Positions 34,074 through 43,126 of a stretch of DNA of 64,000 nt are shown in pieces. A model generated the notes under the pieces. That model searched no databases. It saw only the letters and a list, made by a program, of their open reading frames with translations, and was not told the DNA's origin. Both the position numbers and the translations under genes were made by a program. Source of the DNA: an uncultured Eubacteriales bacterium. GTDB taxonomy: Bacteria; Bacillota; Clostridia; Peptostreptococcales; Anaerovoracaceae. Where the stretch lies: positions 62,001-126,000 of the forward strand of contig CADAEH010000005.1 of assembly GCA_902786855.1 (NCBI GenBank). Direction: 5' to 3'. How positions within the stretch are numbered: position 1 is the stretch's first letter; each line of letters opens with the position of its first letter.

Positions 34074-35921
34074 TTATTTCAGAAAAGCCATGACTCTCGT
34101 ACAAATAGAGTCAGCATCTATGCCGCATTCTTTACGTAAAGATGCTATGTCTCCGTGCTCGATAAACCTGTCAGGTATACCGATATTCAGAATTTTGTAC
34201 GATGCATTGACATTTTCTGCGGCAAAGCCCTCTCCGAATCCCCCTCGAAGCACATTATCTTCAACAGTAACCACAAGCCTGGTATCCAGCTCTGACCATG
34301 TTGAGTCGATCGGTTTTACAACTGCAACGTTGGTAACACCTGCATCAATACCGTTTGCCCTGAGCTTTTCTGCTGCTGCAATACATTCATCGAGCATGGC
34401 ACCGACAGCCAGAATTGTGACATCCTTTCCTTCACTGATAACGCTGTTGCTTCCTCTGAATCTCTTGAGCCTGAGATGCTTTGCTGCACAGGAACCTCTC
34501 GGATATCTGATCGCTACAGGTCCGTCCATACCCATAGCGAATTCAAGCATCTCAGCAAGCTGATTGCCGTCAGCCGGTGCGAGGACTGTCATGCCGGGGA
34601 TCATGGAAAAGTATGAAAGATCGAATACCCCGTGATGTGTCTCGCCATCAGCCCCTACAAGACCGGCTCTGTCAACTGCGAATACGACATGAAGCCCCTG
34701 GAGCGCTATATCTTCAATAAGATAATCTATCGATCTCTGCAGGAACGTTGAATAGATAGCAACGACCGGTTTATAGCCTGATTTTGCAAGTCCTGCTGCA
34801 AAGACAACAGCATGCTCTTCTGCTATGCCTACATCGAAATATCTGTCCGTATGAGCTTCATAAAAAGGTATCAGTCCGGTCGCAGTGCCCATTGCCGCTG
34901 CGATAGCAATGATCTTTTTGTCTTTGGCTGCAAGAGTCGTCAGGGTCTCTCCGAATACATGGGAATATGATAATCCGCCGTTGCCGGAAGCCTGACCAGT
35001 CTGAGTATCAAAGGGACCGATCCCGTGGAATTTCCGCGGATATTTTTCAGACCATTCGTATCCTTTGCCTTTGGTCGTAAGCACATGGATAAGTGTCGGA
35101 CCGTTGTATTCTGATGCTGCCTTAAAGATCTCGCTCATCTGTTTTATATCGTATCCGTCAACAGGACCAAAATATTTGATGCCGAGGTCTTCGATCAGAT
35201 GACCTTCCTCCCCTATTACGGAATATTTGATCTTTTGTTTGGAGGAACGAAGTCCTCTTGAAAGCGGTCCGCCAAGAAGAGGAACATTGCCGAGAGCTGA
35301 TTTGACCGATACTTTGGCCTGATCATATTTCTGAGATGATCTGACAACATTGAGATACTTGGACAGAGCACCGACATTACGGGATATGGACATGCCGTTA
35401 TCATTGAGTATGGTTATGACATTCGTCTGGTTGTCTCCGATATTATTGAGAGCTTCAAAAACAGTACCATTAGTAAATGAACCGTCACCTATCACTGCAA
35501 TAACATTGTAATCATCACCGCTGATGTCACGAGCGACAGCCATTCCGTAAGCAGCACTTACAGAAGTGCTTGAATGACCGGTATCATAGGCATCATGGAT
35601 GCTCTCGCGTCCTTTCGGGAATCCGGACATACCCTTATACTGTCTGAGGGTATCAAAACCAGCCGCCCGTCCGGTCAGTATCTTGTGAACATAGGACTGA
35701 TGACCGACATCATAGATAATGCGGTCACGCGGGCTGTCAAATACCCGCATGAGAGCAACACTGAGTTCAACGATACCGAGATTTGAAGCAAGATGCCCGC
35801 CGGTTTTGGAAACTTTCTCAACGAGAAAAACCCTGATCTCTTCGCAGAGTTCATCAAGGTCAGAAATGGGAGCAGTCTTGCATATATTTATAAGATCATC
35901 ATTAATAAGGTCGTACTTCAT
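34074..35921 (-). CDS. dxs: 1-deoxy-D-xylulose-5-phosphate synthase
   Basis: This 615-residue thiamine diphosphate enzyme condenses pyruvate and glyceraldehyde 3-phosphate, the first step of the MEP isoprenoid pathway. Motifs: GHQSYVHKILTGR, the ThDP-binding GDGSFTNGTVFEALN, GIAEEHAVVFAAGLA with the catalytic glutamate, and DRAGLVGADGETHHG. The length is typical. It follows ispA by four bases in an operon with xseA-xseB-ispA, an order common in bacteria. Confidence 0.98.
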   Translation of the reverse strand: MKYDLINDDLINICKTAPISDLDELCEEIRVFLVEKVSKTGGHLASNLGIVELSVALMRVFDSPRDRIIYDVGHQSYVHKILTGRAAGFDTLRQYKGMSGFPKGRESIHDAYDTGHSSTSVSAAYGMAVARDISGDDYNVIAVIGDGSFTNGTVFEALNNIGDNQTNVITILNDNGMSISRNVGALSKYLNVVRSSQKYDQAKVSVKSALGNVPLLGGPLSRGLRSSKQKIKYSVIGEEGHLIEDLGIKYFGPVDGYDIKQMSEIFKAASEYNGPTLIHVLTTKGKGYEWSEKYPRKFHGIGPFDTQTGQASGNGGLSYSHVFGETLTTLAAKDKKIIAIAAAMGTATGLIPFYEAHTDRYFDVGIAEEHAVVFAAGLAKSGYKPVVAIYSTFLQRSIDYLIEDIALQGLHVVFAVDRAGLVGADGETHHGVFDLSYFSMIPGMTVLAPADGNQLAEMLEFAMGMDGPVAIRYPRGSCAAKHLRLKRFRGSNSVISEGKDVTILAVGAMLDECIAAAEKLRANGIDAGVTNVAVVKPIDSTWSELDTRLVVTVEDNVLRGGFGEGFAAENVNASYKILNIGIPDRFIEHGDIASLRKECGIDADSICTRVMAFLK

Positions 35922-35925
35922 TTAT

Positions 35926-36816
35926 TTAATATTTCCGTATCTCAAGCATACCGGCCAGTTCGATAAAGAAATCAGCGTCAGATCCATACCGGCTAAGGGA
36001 AGCCTTTGCATCTGATGTCAATCTGTGCAGCTCTGCCCTTGCAGCGTCCAGCCCGTGAACACATACATAATTGCACTTACCGAGATCCTTATCTTTTCCG
36101 ACTTCTTTTCCGATCAGTTCAGCATCTCCTTCAAAGTCAAGGATGTCATCCAGTATCTGGAAAGCCACTCCTGTATCAAGAGCGTATGAAGTAAATGCCT
36201 CAAGCATCTCATCATCAGCACCTCCGAGCATGAGTCCGGCGCGGACCGGAGCAGTGATAAGATCTGCTGTCTTATGCAGTTCTATATATTTTACAAGATC
36301 TGCATCAGCTTCCATATATTCACCCTTGACATCAGCTGTCTGACCGCCGATCATACCCCGGATCCCGGCTCTTGACATGATCTCATGAGCAGCCCTTGCA
36401 TGCCTTTCCATCAGATGAGGATGACCGGCATACTTAATAACTTCTCCTGTCATGACTTCAGCAGCGGTATTAAGAAGACCATCACCTGCAAGGATCGCAA
36501 TGTCATCCCCGTAGACCTTGTGATTGGTAGGCTTCCCCCGTCTCAGATCATCATTGTCCATAGCAGGAAGATCATCATGAATGAGCGAATATGTGTGTAT
36601 GTATTCCAGACTGCATGCATATGGCAGAGCCTGGTCTATATCGCCTCCGGCAAAATCACAGGCAGCGAGCAGGAGCACCGGACGCAGACGTTTACCGCCG
36701 ATGGTCAGGCTGTATTCCATACTCTCTCTCAGTACGGCAGCCTTGCAGTCAGTTTCCGGAATGAAATCTGTCAGATGCTTGTTTATCAAAGATTTGTATT
36801 CATCAAAACTAAGCAT
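35926..36816 (-). CDS. ispA: Polyprenyl synthetase, farnesyl diphosphate synthase type
   Basis: This 296-residue trans-prenyl transferase joins IPP to allylic diphosphates to make farnesyl or geranylgeranyl diphosphate for undecaprenyl and quinone synthesis. It has both aspartate-rich motifs: DDLPAMDNDDLRRGKPTNHK (first) and DDILDFEGD (second). Product length cannot be read with certainty. AAGGAGGCTTCCG precedes the ATG; the start overlaps the xseB stop by eight bases. Confidence 0.96.
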   Translation of the reverse strand: MLSFDEYKSLINKHLTDFIPETDCKAAVLRESMEYSLTIGGKRLRPVLLLAACDFAGGDIDQALPYACSLEYIHTYSLIHDDLPAMDNDDLRRGKPTNHKVYGDDIAILAGDGLLNTAAEVMTGEVIKYAGHPHLMERHARAAHEIMSRAGIRGMIGGQTADVKGEYMEADADLVKYIELHKTADLITAPVRAGLMLGGADDEMLEAFTSYALDTGVAFQILDDILDFEGDAELIGKEVGKDKDLGKCNYVCVHGLDAARAELHRLTSDAKASLSRYGSDADFFIELAGMLEIRKY

Positions 36817-37006
36817 CGGAAGCCTCCTTCTCGTATACCGTTATCTTCTGATCGGCTTCGTCGAGTATCTTTCTGCAGAATTCGGCTTCCTTCATACCCA
36901 GCTCGAAGAGCTTAAGAGAATCCTCGAGCGTAGTGGCCTGCTTCCCTATTTCTGAAGCTGCGTTCTGCAGGTCATTCAGTGCCTGTGTAAAAGTCTTATC
37001 TGCCAT
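36809..37006 (-). CDS. xseB: Exodeoxyribonuclease VII small subunit
   Basis: This 65-residue helical small subunit assembles on XseA. Its sequence MADKTFTQALNDLQNA...EDSLKLFELGMKEAEFCRKI is typical, with the conserved leucine-rich helices. The ATG at 37006 has AAAGGGG at good spacing; the in-frame TTG at 37027 lacks one. It overlaps both xseA and ispA, as in compact operons elsewhere. Confidence 0.95.
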   Translation of the reverse strand: MADKTFTQALNDLQNAASEIGKQATTLEDSLKLFELGMKEAEFCRKILDEADQKITVYEKEASDA

Positions 37007-38156
37007 CTGAAGGCCCCTTTCTGTCAATATCTGTGACTGACGCAGTGAACACTCCGTCTCTCATACGAATGTCATAACTGTTCCCGATAATAAGGCCGGA
37101 AGTATCCGGAATGATATGTCCGTTGTCATCAGTCACTGCAGCGTAACCTTTGGCGAAAATGTTGCGAGGGTCATTCTCGCGGATCATTATCATGGCTTTT
37201 TCTACCGTGCTTCGAGCATTATTGACTTTGCCCCGAATATTCGAATACAGCAGATCTTCTGTAGATGTCAGGAGTCTTTTTTCAGATTCGATCTTCTGCC
37301 TGATAGCTCTGAGGAGCATCAGCTGATAAGAATCCACTGCATCTCTGAGTTCAAAAGTGTTCATTACTGCCATCTCTGCAGCAGCTGTAGGTGTTTCTGC
37401 CCGTACATCAGCAACGAAATCACTTATTGAGAAATCTGACTCATGACCGACTGCGCTGATGACCGGTATGGCGGATGCGAATATAGCTCTTGCCACTCCC
37501 TCATCATTGAAAGCTGCAAGATCTTCAGGTGATCCTCCGCCTCTTCCGACGATAAGAGTATCGATGTGAAGACCGCTTTCTGACAGCTCATTTGCAAGCT
37601 TTATACCTGAAATGATGCTGGCAGGAGCGCCTATACCCTGTACCTGTGCGGGAATAATAAGGATATCGGTCAGATCATTTTTTGAAGTGATGATTTTCTT
37701 GATATCTTCGATAGCTGCTCCTGTGGAGGAAGTAACGACGGCGACCCGGTAAGGAAAGGCGGGAATCGGTTTTTTCCATTTTTTGTCAAAAAGGCCCTCA
37801 TCTTCCAGAAGTTTTTTTATGCGATTGAACTCAGCCATCAGATCGCCTTCACCGGCATCTTCTAAATGCGTTATGCTGAATGAATAGCTTCCACCCTTGG
37901 GATAAGGACTGATATCGCCTACCGCAACGACTTTCTTGCCATTCTCAAGAAGCTTACGGTCGATCCTGCGTATATTGGAGGCCCAGATGGCACATTTCAG
38001 CATGCTGCCGGCATCTTTCAGCGTCAGATAGATGTGCTGACCGCTCCGGCTGAGAGCCGAGATCTCTCCTTCCACAGGGAGTCCCTTGAGATTGTAATCA
38101 TCTCTGAGTCTCTTGGCAATATATTCATTTACCTGAGTAACAGTTACCGTTCTCAT
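36996..38156 (-). CDS. xseA: Exodeoxyribonuclease VII large subunit
   Basis: 386 residues. An N-terminal OB fold (MRTVTVTQVNEYIAKRL, then VEGEISALSRSGQHIYLTLKD) precedes the XseA catalytic domain (RVAVVTSSTGAAIEDI, LIVGRGGGSPEDLAAFND, PVISAVGHESDFSISDFVAD). The enzyme degrades single-stranded DNA in repair. The start at 38156 is inferred from the usual N-terminus; it overlaps the upstream gene by 32 bases and has only a weak AGGA site. Confidence 0.96.
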   Translation of the reverse strand: MRTVTVTQVNEYIAKRLRDDYNLKGLPVEGEISALSRSGQHIYLTLKDAGSMLKCAIWASNIRRIDRKLLENGKKVVAVGDISPYPKGGSYSFSITHLEDAGEGDLMAEFNRIKKLLEDEGLFDKKWKKPIPAFPYRVAVVTSSTGAAIEDIKKIITSKNDLTDILIIPAQVQGIGAPASIISGIKLANELSESGLHIDTLIVGRGGGSPEDLAAFNDEGVARAIFASAIPVISAVGHESDFSISDFVADVRAETPTAAAEMAVMNTFELRDAVDSYQLMLLRAIRQKIESEKRLLTSTEDLLYSNIRGKVNNARSTVEKAMIMIRENDPRNIFAKGYAAVTDDNGHIIPDTSGLIIGNSYDIRMRDGVFTASVTDIDRKGPSDGR

Positions 38157-39141
38157 ATGTTGTATTGATCCTGTGTGCCAGTCTGGCGATCCCGACTGCG
38201 TTGTCTCCCGAAAGTGAAGGTTCCCCAAAGATGATATCAAGAATATCATCGGAATTATGTTCAATATATGAAAGTTTACCCAAGATCGATCTTCTTAAGA
38301 AAGAACTGGCCGAAACGCCTCCGGCCATATAGACTGTACTGATCCTGTTGTCAGAAGCGAGCTTTGCAGCTGATGCGGCAAGGAGCTCAGCGATCCGGTC
38401 AAAAATACTGTATGCTATGAATGGATACTCCTCAGAAGCTGCAGATTCGATCCATCTGAGCACTTTCGTTTCTATACCTGAAAGATTGAAATGACATCCA
38501 TCCATGTGTATGCGTGGCAGACCAGGCTTTATTCGACAAGTATTACTACCGGAAAAGTATTCTTCTGCCAGAACATCAAGATACATTCCCGATGGAAAGG
38601 AATACCCCATAGCGACACCTGCCCTGTCCACAAGCTGACCGATACTTATGTCTTTTGTTCCACCTGAGATCCTGAGGTCAAAACCATTTTCATCAGGCCG
38701 GCATGTGAGAAACTCAGTAGTGCCTCCGCTCAGGTGAAAAAGAATGGAGCTGCCGGATGAAATGTCATCTATTACTGCAGCAGCATGGCCTTCCTGATGA
38801 GAGAATTCATGCAGAGGTATATCAAGCGCAGCTGAGGTCTCTCTGGCTGCATTTACTCCGGCCAGAAAGCAAGGCATATAAGATCCTTCGATCCGCCTTG
38901 GCCTGGATGAAACGCCTACAGCACGGATATCAGATGCAGATATGGATGAAAAAACATCATCAAAATAATCCGGGAGACGACAGGAATGTCTGAAAAAAGC
39001 TTCAGACTGTCTCATTCCCCTGCTGCCCTCGGGAACTGTGAGATATTCGGATCTTTCGAATACAGTATTGTTATTACTGTCCGTTACAGCAATGGAAGTT
39101 TTGTAATTGGAAGTGTCGATGCCGAGGTACAGTCCTGACAT
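38125..39141 (-). CDS. TsaD/Kae1-like protein (paralogue)
   Basis: 338 residues of the ASKHA/peptidase M22 superfamily. The start LGIDTSNYKTSIAVTD is the phosphate loop; HQEGH (H115, H119) is the HxxxH iron-binding motif of TsaD; FHLSGGTTEFL and VYMAGGVSAS are the second phosphate and adenosine motifs. The sequence departs from genuine TsaD around these motifs, and comparable proteins next to xseA and nusB in Clostridia are annotated as Kae1-like, so I take it as a paralogue rather than the t6A enzyme itself. The function is unknown. Confidence 0.82.
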   Translation of the reverse strand: MSGLYLGIDTSNYKTSIAVTDSNNNTVFERSEYLTVPEGSRGMRQSEAFFRHSCRLPDYFDDVFSSISASDIRAVGVSSRPRRIEGSYMPCFLAGVNAARETSAALDIPLHEFSHQEGHAAAVIDDISSGSSILFHLSGGTTEFLTCRPDENGFDLRISGGTKDISIGQLVDRAGVAMGYSFPSGMYLDVLAEEYFSGSNTCRIKPGLPRIHMDGCHFNLSGIETKVLRWIESAASEEYPFIAYSIFDRIAELLAASAAKLASDNRISTVYMAGGVSASSFLRRSILGKLSYIEHNSDDILDIIFGEPSLSGDNAVGIARLAHRINTTYENGNCYSGK

Positions 39142-39146
39142 TTCAG

Positions 39147-39563
39147 CTATTCTCCATCTTTTTTCAGTGCTTTGAGATATTTGTCTGCCTTACTCAGAAC
39201 TGAATTTACGAATGCATATGATTTCTCTTCACCGAACTTCTTCGACATTCTCACAGCTTCATTTATTGAGACATTGCCGGGAACAGAATCCACGTACATC
39301 ATCTCAGCTACTGCGGTCCTGAGTATAGCGAGATCTGTACGGGCTATACGGTCAAAAGACCATTTGTCAAGATTGGCTTTTATGACATCATCGATCTCTT
39401 CAATATGATCTCTGATTGCCGACAGTACTGCGACAGCCTGATCTTTGCCAAGTATTTTGGCAGTCTCATCTACCGGACTCAGTTTTTCATAGTCAAATTC
39501 ACCTGTGATATCCATCTGGTAGATGAGCTGCATTGTTTTTTCTCTTATTGATTCCCTGTTCAT
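39147..39563 (-). CDS. nusB: Transcription antitermination factor NusB
   Basis: This 138-residue all-helical protein binds boxA RNA with S10 in rRNA antitermination. It shows MNRESIREKTMQLIYQMDI at the start, then IARTDLAILRTAVAEMMY and NEAVRMSKKFGEEKSYAFVNSVL. It lies between the Asp23-like gene and the TsaD paralogue, in the usual yqhY-nusB-xseAB-ispA arrangement of Firmicutes. Confidence 0.97.
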   Translation of the reverse strand: MNRESIREKTMQLIYQMDITGEFDYEKLSPVDETAKILGKDQAVAVLSAIRDHIEEIDDVIKANLDKWSFDRIARTDLAILRTAVAEMMYVDSVPGNVSINEAVRMSKKFGEEKSYAFVNSVLSKADKYLKALKKDGE

Positions 39564-39579
39564 TGATGACTCCTGCGGA

Positions 39580-39900
39580 TTATTTTCTTTCGTCGATACC
39601 TATTACTTCGATATTTACTGCTTTGATCTGCAATCCTGTGACAGACTCGATGTTTTTCTTGACATCAGTTTGGATATCATAGCATAGCTGCGGAATGTTG
39701 ACGCCAAAATAAACTATGATCTCTAACTGTATGGTCAGATTGTCATCATCAGAAGTGATGCGGATCCCGGGATTGATCAGTTCGCGTCCCAAAGCAGCCT
39801 GGATGTTCTCCGTCAGAGAAGCATCTGCAAACCTGCTCACTTCATTGAATGAAAGCACCTCTTTTTCTATCAGCTCAAAGAGCTTGACATCATCATTCAT
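39580..39900 (-). CDS. Asp23/Gls24 family envelope-stress protein
   Basis: 106 residues with the Asp23/Gls24 (DUF322) pattern: FNEVSRFADASL, ITSDDDNLTIQLEIIVYFGVNIPQL in two parts, DIQTDVKKNIESVTGL and VNIEVIGI. Relatives such as B. subtilis YqhY, also encoded beside nusB, affect fatty-acid synthesis control; others sit at the membrane. It overlaps the CNNM gene by eight bases, so they are co-translated. Confidence 0.87.
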   Translation of the reverse strand: MNDDVKLFELIEKEVLSFNEVSRFADASLTENIQAALGRELINPGIRITSDDDNLTIQLEIIVYFGVNIPQLCYDIQTDVKKNIESVTGLQIKAVNIEVIGIDERK

Positions 39901-41194
39901 CGTTGCTGTTTTCCTCTTCTTTTATCTCGATACGCACTTTTTCGATTCTTCTGTCCTTGACCTTGAGAATTGTGAATTCGTAGTCCTCATACTTGATAGG
40001 GTCGTATTTTACTCTGGCTTTAGGGATCACACCCATCAGATCGATAATAAAACCTCCTATGGTCTCGCTGGTCTCTGATTCGAGTTCAACTCCGGTCTCT
40101 TCTTCAAGATCATCAAGATAAACATTACCGTCAACGACGAATGTATTATCGTCAACTTTTTCAATAACGCGGTCTTCTTCATCGAATTCATCATCGATAT
40201 CACCGACTATCTGCTCGATGATATCCTCAATAGATACGATTCCGCTGAATCCGCCGTATTCATCGATCAGAATAGCAAGATGATGCTTGTTTTTCTGCAT
40301 CTCGCGGAAGAGCGAGTCGATATTCTTGGTCTCAGGAACAAAATATGCAGGTCTGAGAAGCCTTTTGATATTGACATTGTCAAACCCCTTCTTAGTGGCG
40401 TTGTACAGATAGTCCTTGATATGAAGTATTCCCACTATGTTGTCTGGATCCCCGTCATAAACAGGTATTCTTGAGTGCGTGAGCTCCATCATCTCATCAA
40501 AATATTCAGCCCGGTCATCATTGAGATCTATCATGAACACATCAGTTCTCGGTGTCATGATCTCGTAAGCAAGAAGATCGTCAAACTCAAATATCGAGTC
40601 GATCATTTTGCGGCCCTGCTCTTTGATCTCACCTGTTTCCTGTCCCCTGTCAAGCATGGACATGACCTTGTCTTCTGAGAAGTTTGAATCATCAACATCG
40701 ACATCTTTGCCCATCATTCGAAGTATCACATTGGCTATGCTTCTGCATATCCACACGAGCGGCAGAGTCACATAATAAATGAACTTCTGAAACCCTATAA
40801 GGGACTTCCCTACAGCCTCGCTGGACTGGGCTGCGATCTTCTTGGGAAGAATATCGGATATTGAAGTATAAAGGATATAGAACCCGATATTGGCAAGAAT
40901 CATCACGGGAATACTGAACTTCCCGTATATGGCAATATTGAACAGCGCAAAAGCAGCAATTATGCTTATGAAGCTTGCTGCATGATTTGAATAATGATAT
41001 TTAGACGGCTTTGAGATAAACTGTGTGACAGCAAACAAAGCCCTGTTATCAGGGTCATCTTCGAGCTCATCTTTTATTATATTGCGGTCGATATAGTCGA
41101 GAGCTCTCTTGGATGCCACGACCAGAGCATTGAAGATCATTATAAGGATGATCAGGATGATCGTTATATATAACGGCCAGGTGTCATCAGGCAT
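39893..41194 (-). CDS. CNNM/CorC-type hemolysin-related membrane protein
   Basis: 433 residues. An N-terminal DUF21 membrane domain (about 1-160, three or four helices) is followed by a CBS pair (about 212-335, MTPRTDVFMIDLND and LLRPAYFVPETKNIDSL...IDEYGGFSGIVS) and a C-terminal CorC_HlyC domain (about 345-425, VDGNVYLDDLEEETGVEL). Relatives export magnesium or sodium in exchange for other cations. The name hemolysin is historical. It is part of the compact chain between the U32 gene and the Asp23-like gene. Confidence 0.93.
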   Translation of the reverse strand: MPDDTWPLYITIILIILIMIFNALVVASKRALDYIDRNIIKDELEDDPDNRALFAVTQFISKPSKYHYSNHAASFISIIAAFALFNIAIYGKFSIPVMILANIGFYILYTSISDILPKKIAAQSSEAVGKSLIGFQKFIYYVTLPLVWICRSIANVILRMMGKDVDVDDSNFSEDKVMSMLDRGQETGEIKEQGRKMIDSIFEFDDLLAYEIMTPRTDVFMIDLNDDRAEYFDEMMELTHSRIPVYDGDPDNIVGILHIKDYLYNATKKGFDNVNIKRLLRPAYFVPETKNIDSLFREMQKNKHHLAILIDEYGGFSGIVSIEDIIEQIVGDIDDEFDEEDRVIEKVDDNTFVVDGNVYLDDLEEETGVELESETSETIGGFIIDLMGVIPKARVKYDPIKYEDYEFTILKVKDRRIEKVRIEIKEEENSNDE

Positions 41195-41221
41195 AGGGTA
41201 GTCCTTTCTCGTTGATATTTA

Positions 41222-42454
41222 TTATTTCTTCTTGCGCATGATGAAGTTTTCTCCCGGAACTCTTTTGAACCTGATCCTGAGTACTTGCTGAGGGTGAGGT
41301 GCGCTGGTTACCGGCTGCCCTTCTTCATCATACATCTCGCTTATGACTTCTTCGTAATATGGTGTACGCGGACCGAAAATCTCTATCGTATCACCGACTG
41401 AAAACTTATTTCTCTGTTCTACTGTTGTAAGACCTGTATTCTCATCATGCTCACGCACAAGACCGACGAATGAATAGTCTCTTATGTAATCACTTGTCAG
41501 ATAGTTCTGATCCTTGTCTGTAGGTTTGTTATAATAGAAACCGTGTGTAAACTCTCTGTGGCTGGCCTTGCAGAGTTCTTCGAAGTCAGCCGGATCATAT
41601 ACATAACCGTCAGGATCTGCCAGAAACTTATCGATCGCGGATCTGTATGCGGAAATGACTGTTGCTACATAATACATGGATTTCATGCGGCCTTCGATCT
41701 TGAGAGAAACTACACCTGCATCTGCCAGGTCCGGAATCCTGTCGATCATGCACAGATCTCTTGAATTCATGATGTAGCTGCCATGCGCATCTTCTTCTAT
41801 CGGATAATATTCACCCGGGCGCTGCTCTTCTACAAGAGAGTATTTCCATCTGCACGGATGAGTACATGCACCTCTGTTGGCATCACGGCCGGCCATGAAA
41901 TTACTGAGAAGACATCTTCCGGAATATGATATGCACATTGCGCCGTGCACAAATGCTTCTATCTCTATGTCTTCAGGAAGCTCAGACCGCATCTCTCTGA
42001 GCTCTTTAAGACTCATTTCTCTGGCAGCAACAATGCGCTTCACCCCCTGACCTGCCCAATACAAAGCAGTCAGATAATTAGTGGTGTTAGCCTGAGTGGA
42101 AAGATGTATCTCAGCATGCGGGATCTGTTCTTTCACAAGCCCCATAATGCCCGGATCAGAGATCAGGAATGCATCGATGGGAATATCTTTGATCTTGCTG
42201 ATATAATCCCTCAGAACCGGAATTTCATCGTTGTGAGGGTATATGTTCAGTGTCATATAACCCTTGCAGTTATGCGAATGGATAAAATCCATAGCCTCTT
42301 TTATTTCAGGAATGCTCAGATTCCCGGCCCCTGCTCTGAGGCTGCCGATCTGACCGCCAAAATAAACGGCATCAGCGCCGTAAAGAATTGCTGTCTTAAG
42401 TTTTTCCATATCTCCCGCAGGAGCCAGGAGTTCGAGTTTGTATTTTTTATTCAT
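41222..42454 (-). CDS. trhP: U32 peptidase-family tRNA hydroxylation protein
   Basis: 410 residues of the U32 family. LLAPAGDMEKLKTAILYGAD opens the barrel; four cysteines C174, C181, C197 and C201 (GAMCISYSGRC...GACTHPC) form the conserved metal or Fe-S site; NSRDLCMIDRIPDL follows. In B. subtilis the homologues YrrN/YrrO (TrhP1/2) hydroxylate U34 of tRNAs, and the neighbour TrmR then methylates it. The same pairing is seen here, so the gene most likely serves mo5U34 synthesis. Only one U32 gene is present instead of two. It overlaps trmR by eight bases. Confidence 0.87.
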   Translation of the reverse strand: MNKKYKLELLAPAGDMEKLKTAILYGADAVYFGGQIGSLRAGAGNLSIPEIKEAMDFIHSHNCKGYMTLNIYPHNDEIPVLRDYISKIKDIPIDAFLISDPGIMGLVKEQIPHAEIHLSTQANTTNYLTALYWAGQGVKRIVAAREMSLKELREMRSELPEDIEIEAFVHGAMCISYSGRCLLSNFMAGRDANRGACTHPCRWKYSLVEEQRPGEYYPIEEDAHGSYIMNSRDLCMIDRIPDLADAGVVSLKIEGRMKSMYYVATVISAYRSAIDKFLADPDGYVYDPADFEELCKASHREFTHGFYYNKPTDKDQNYLTSDYIRDYSFVGLVREHDENTGLTTVEQRNKFSVGDTIEIFGPRTPYYEEVISEMYDEEGQPVTSAPHPQQVLRIRFKRVPGENFIMRKKK

Positions 42455-43121
42455 GAAGTCTGATTACTGCCAGACCGTCTCCGCTGGAAAGCAGCGAGAC
42501 AGTCAGGTCTTCCCTTCTGCTGATATATTCTATGAACTGACGCATATACTTGACATTGGTCCTGTGGCGCCTTGCACCCTCATATGACCTGTCAACTGTC
42601 CAGCCGTGCATCAGTATATTATCGCATACTATAAGAGCACCCGGTGCTGCAAGCTGCTCTGCTCTGTCGAAAAAATCTCTGTAATGACTTTTGCCTGCAT
42701 CAATGAAAATAAAATCGAAAGGCAGCATATTCTGAGATGATGATTTTCTTTCAGATATCATCTCATCAAGCACCTGCTCAGCATCTCCGGTGCGAAAATC
42801 TATCCTGCTGCCTTCCTCCCAGTCTTCGAAATAACTGCTTGCAACAGGGATCATGTGCGGATTACGGTCTATCGTGGTAACAACTGCGTCAGGGACTTTG
42901 CGTGCGAAAAAAAGTGCTGAATACCCGTAGGCAGTGCCTATCTCGAGTATCCGGCGCGGATGAGTCAACTCCAGCAGAAGTGACAGAAAAGATTCTGTTT
43001 CCCTTAGAATAAGGGGCACATTATTCTCTTCATTATATTCCCTGAATGATCCGAGCTGCTCATCAAGAGGTGTGTAGTGTGAACTGATATAATCAGTTAC
43101 CTTCTCGTTGGTAAATCCCAT
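42447..43121 (-). CDS. trmR: tRNA 5-hydroxyuridine methyltransferase-like O-methyltransferase
   Basis: 224 residues of the class I SAM O-methyltransferase (catechol-OMT-like) family. ILEIGTAYGYSALFFA is the SAM motif; TIDRNPHM, FDFIFIDAGKSHY and IVCDNILMHG carry the metal-binding aspartates. The position between mltG and the U32 gene matches B. subtilis yrrL-yrrM-yrrN, where YrrM is TrmR, which converts ho5U34 to mo5U34 in tRNA. The assignment rests on that synteny plus family. Confidence 0.86.
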   Translation of the reverse strand: MGFTNEKVTDYISSHYTPLDEQLGSFREYNEENNVPLILRETESFLSLLLELTHPRRILEIGTAYGYSALFFARKVPDAVVTTIDRNPHMIPVASSYFEDWEEGSRIDFRTGDAEQVLDEMISERKSSSQNMLPFDFIFIDAGKSHYRDFFDRAEQLAAPGALIVCDNILMHGWTVDRSYEGARRHRTNVKYMRQFIEYISRREDLTVSLLSSGDGLAVIRLHE

Positions 43122-43126
43122 AGCAG

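Noticed and set aside
38125-39141. Calling the gene tsaD
   Set aside because: Sequence around the motifs diverges from genuine TsaD and the location matches Kae1-like paralogues; left unnamed.
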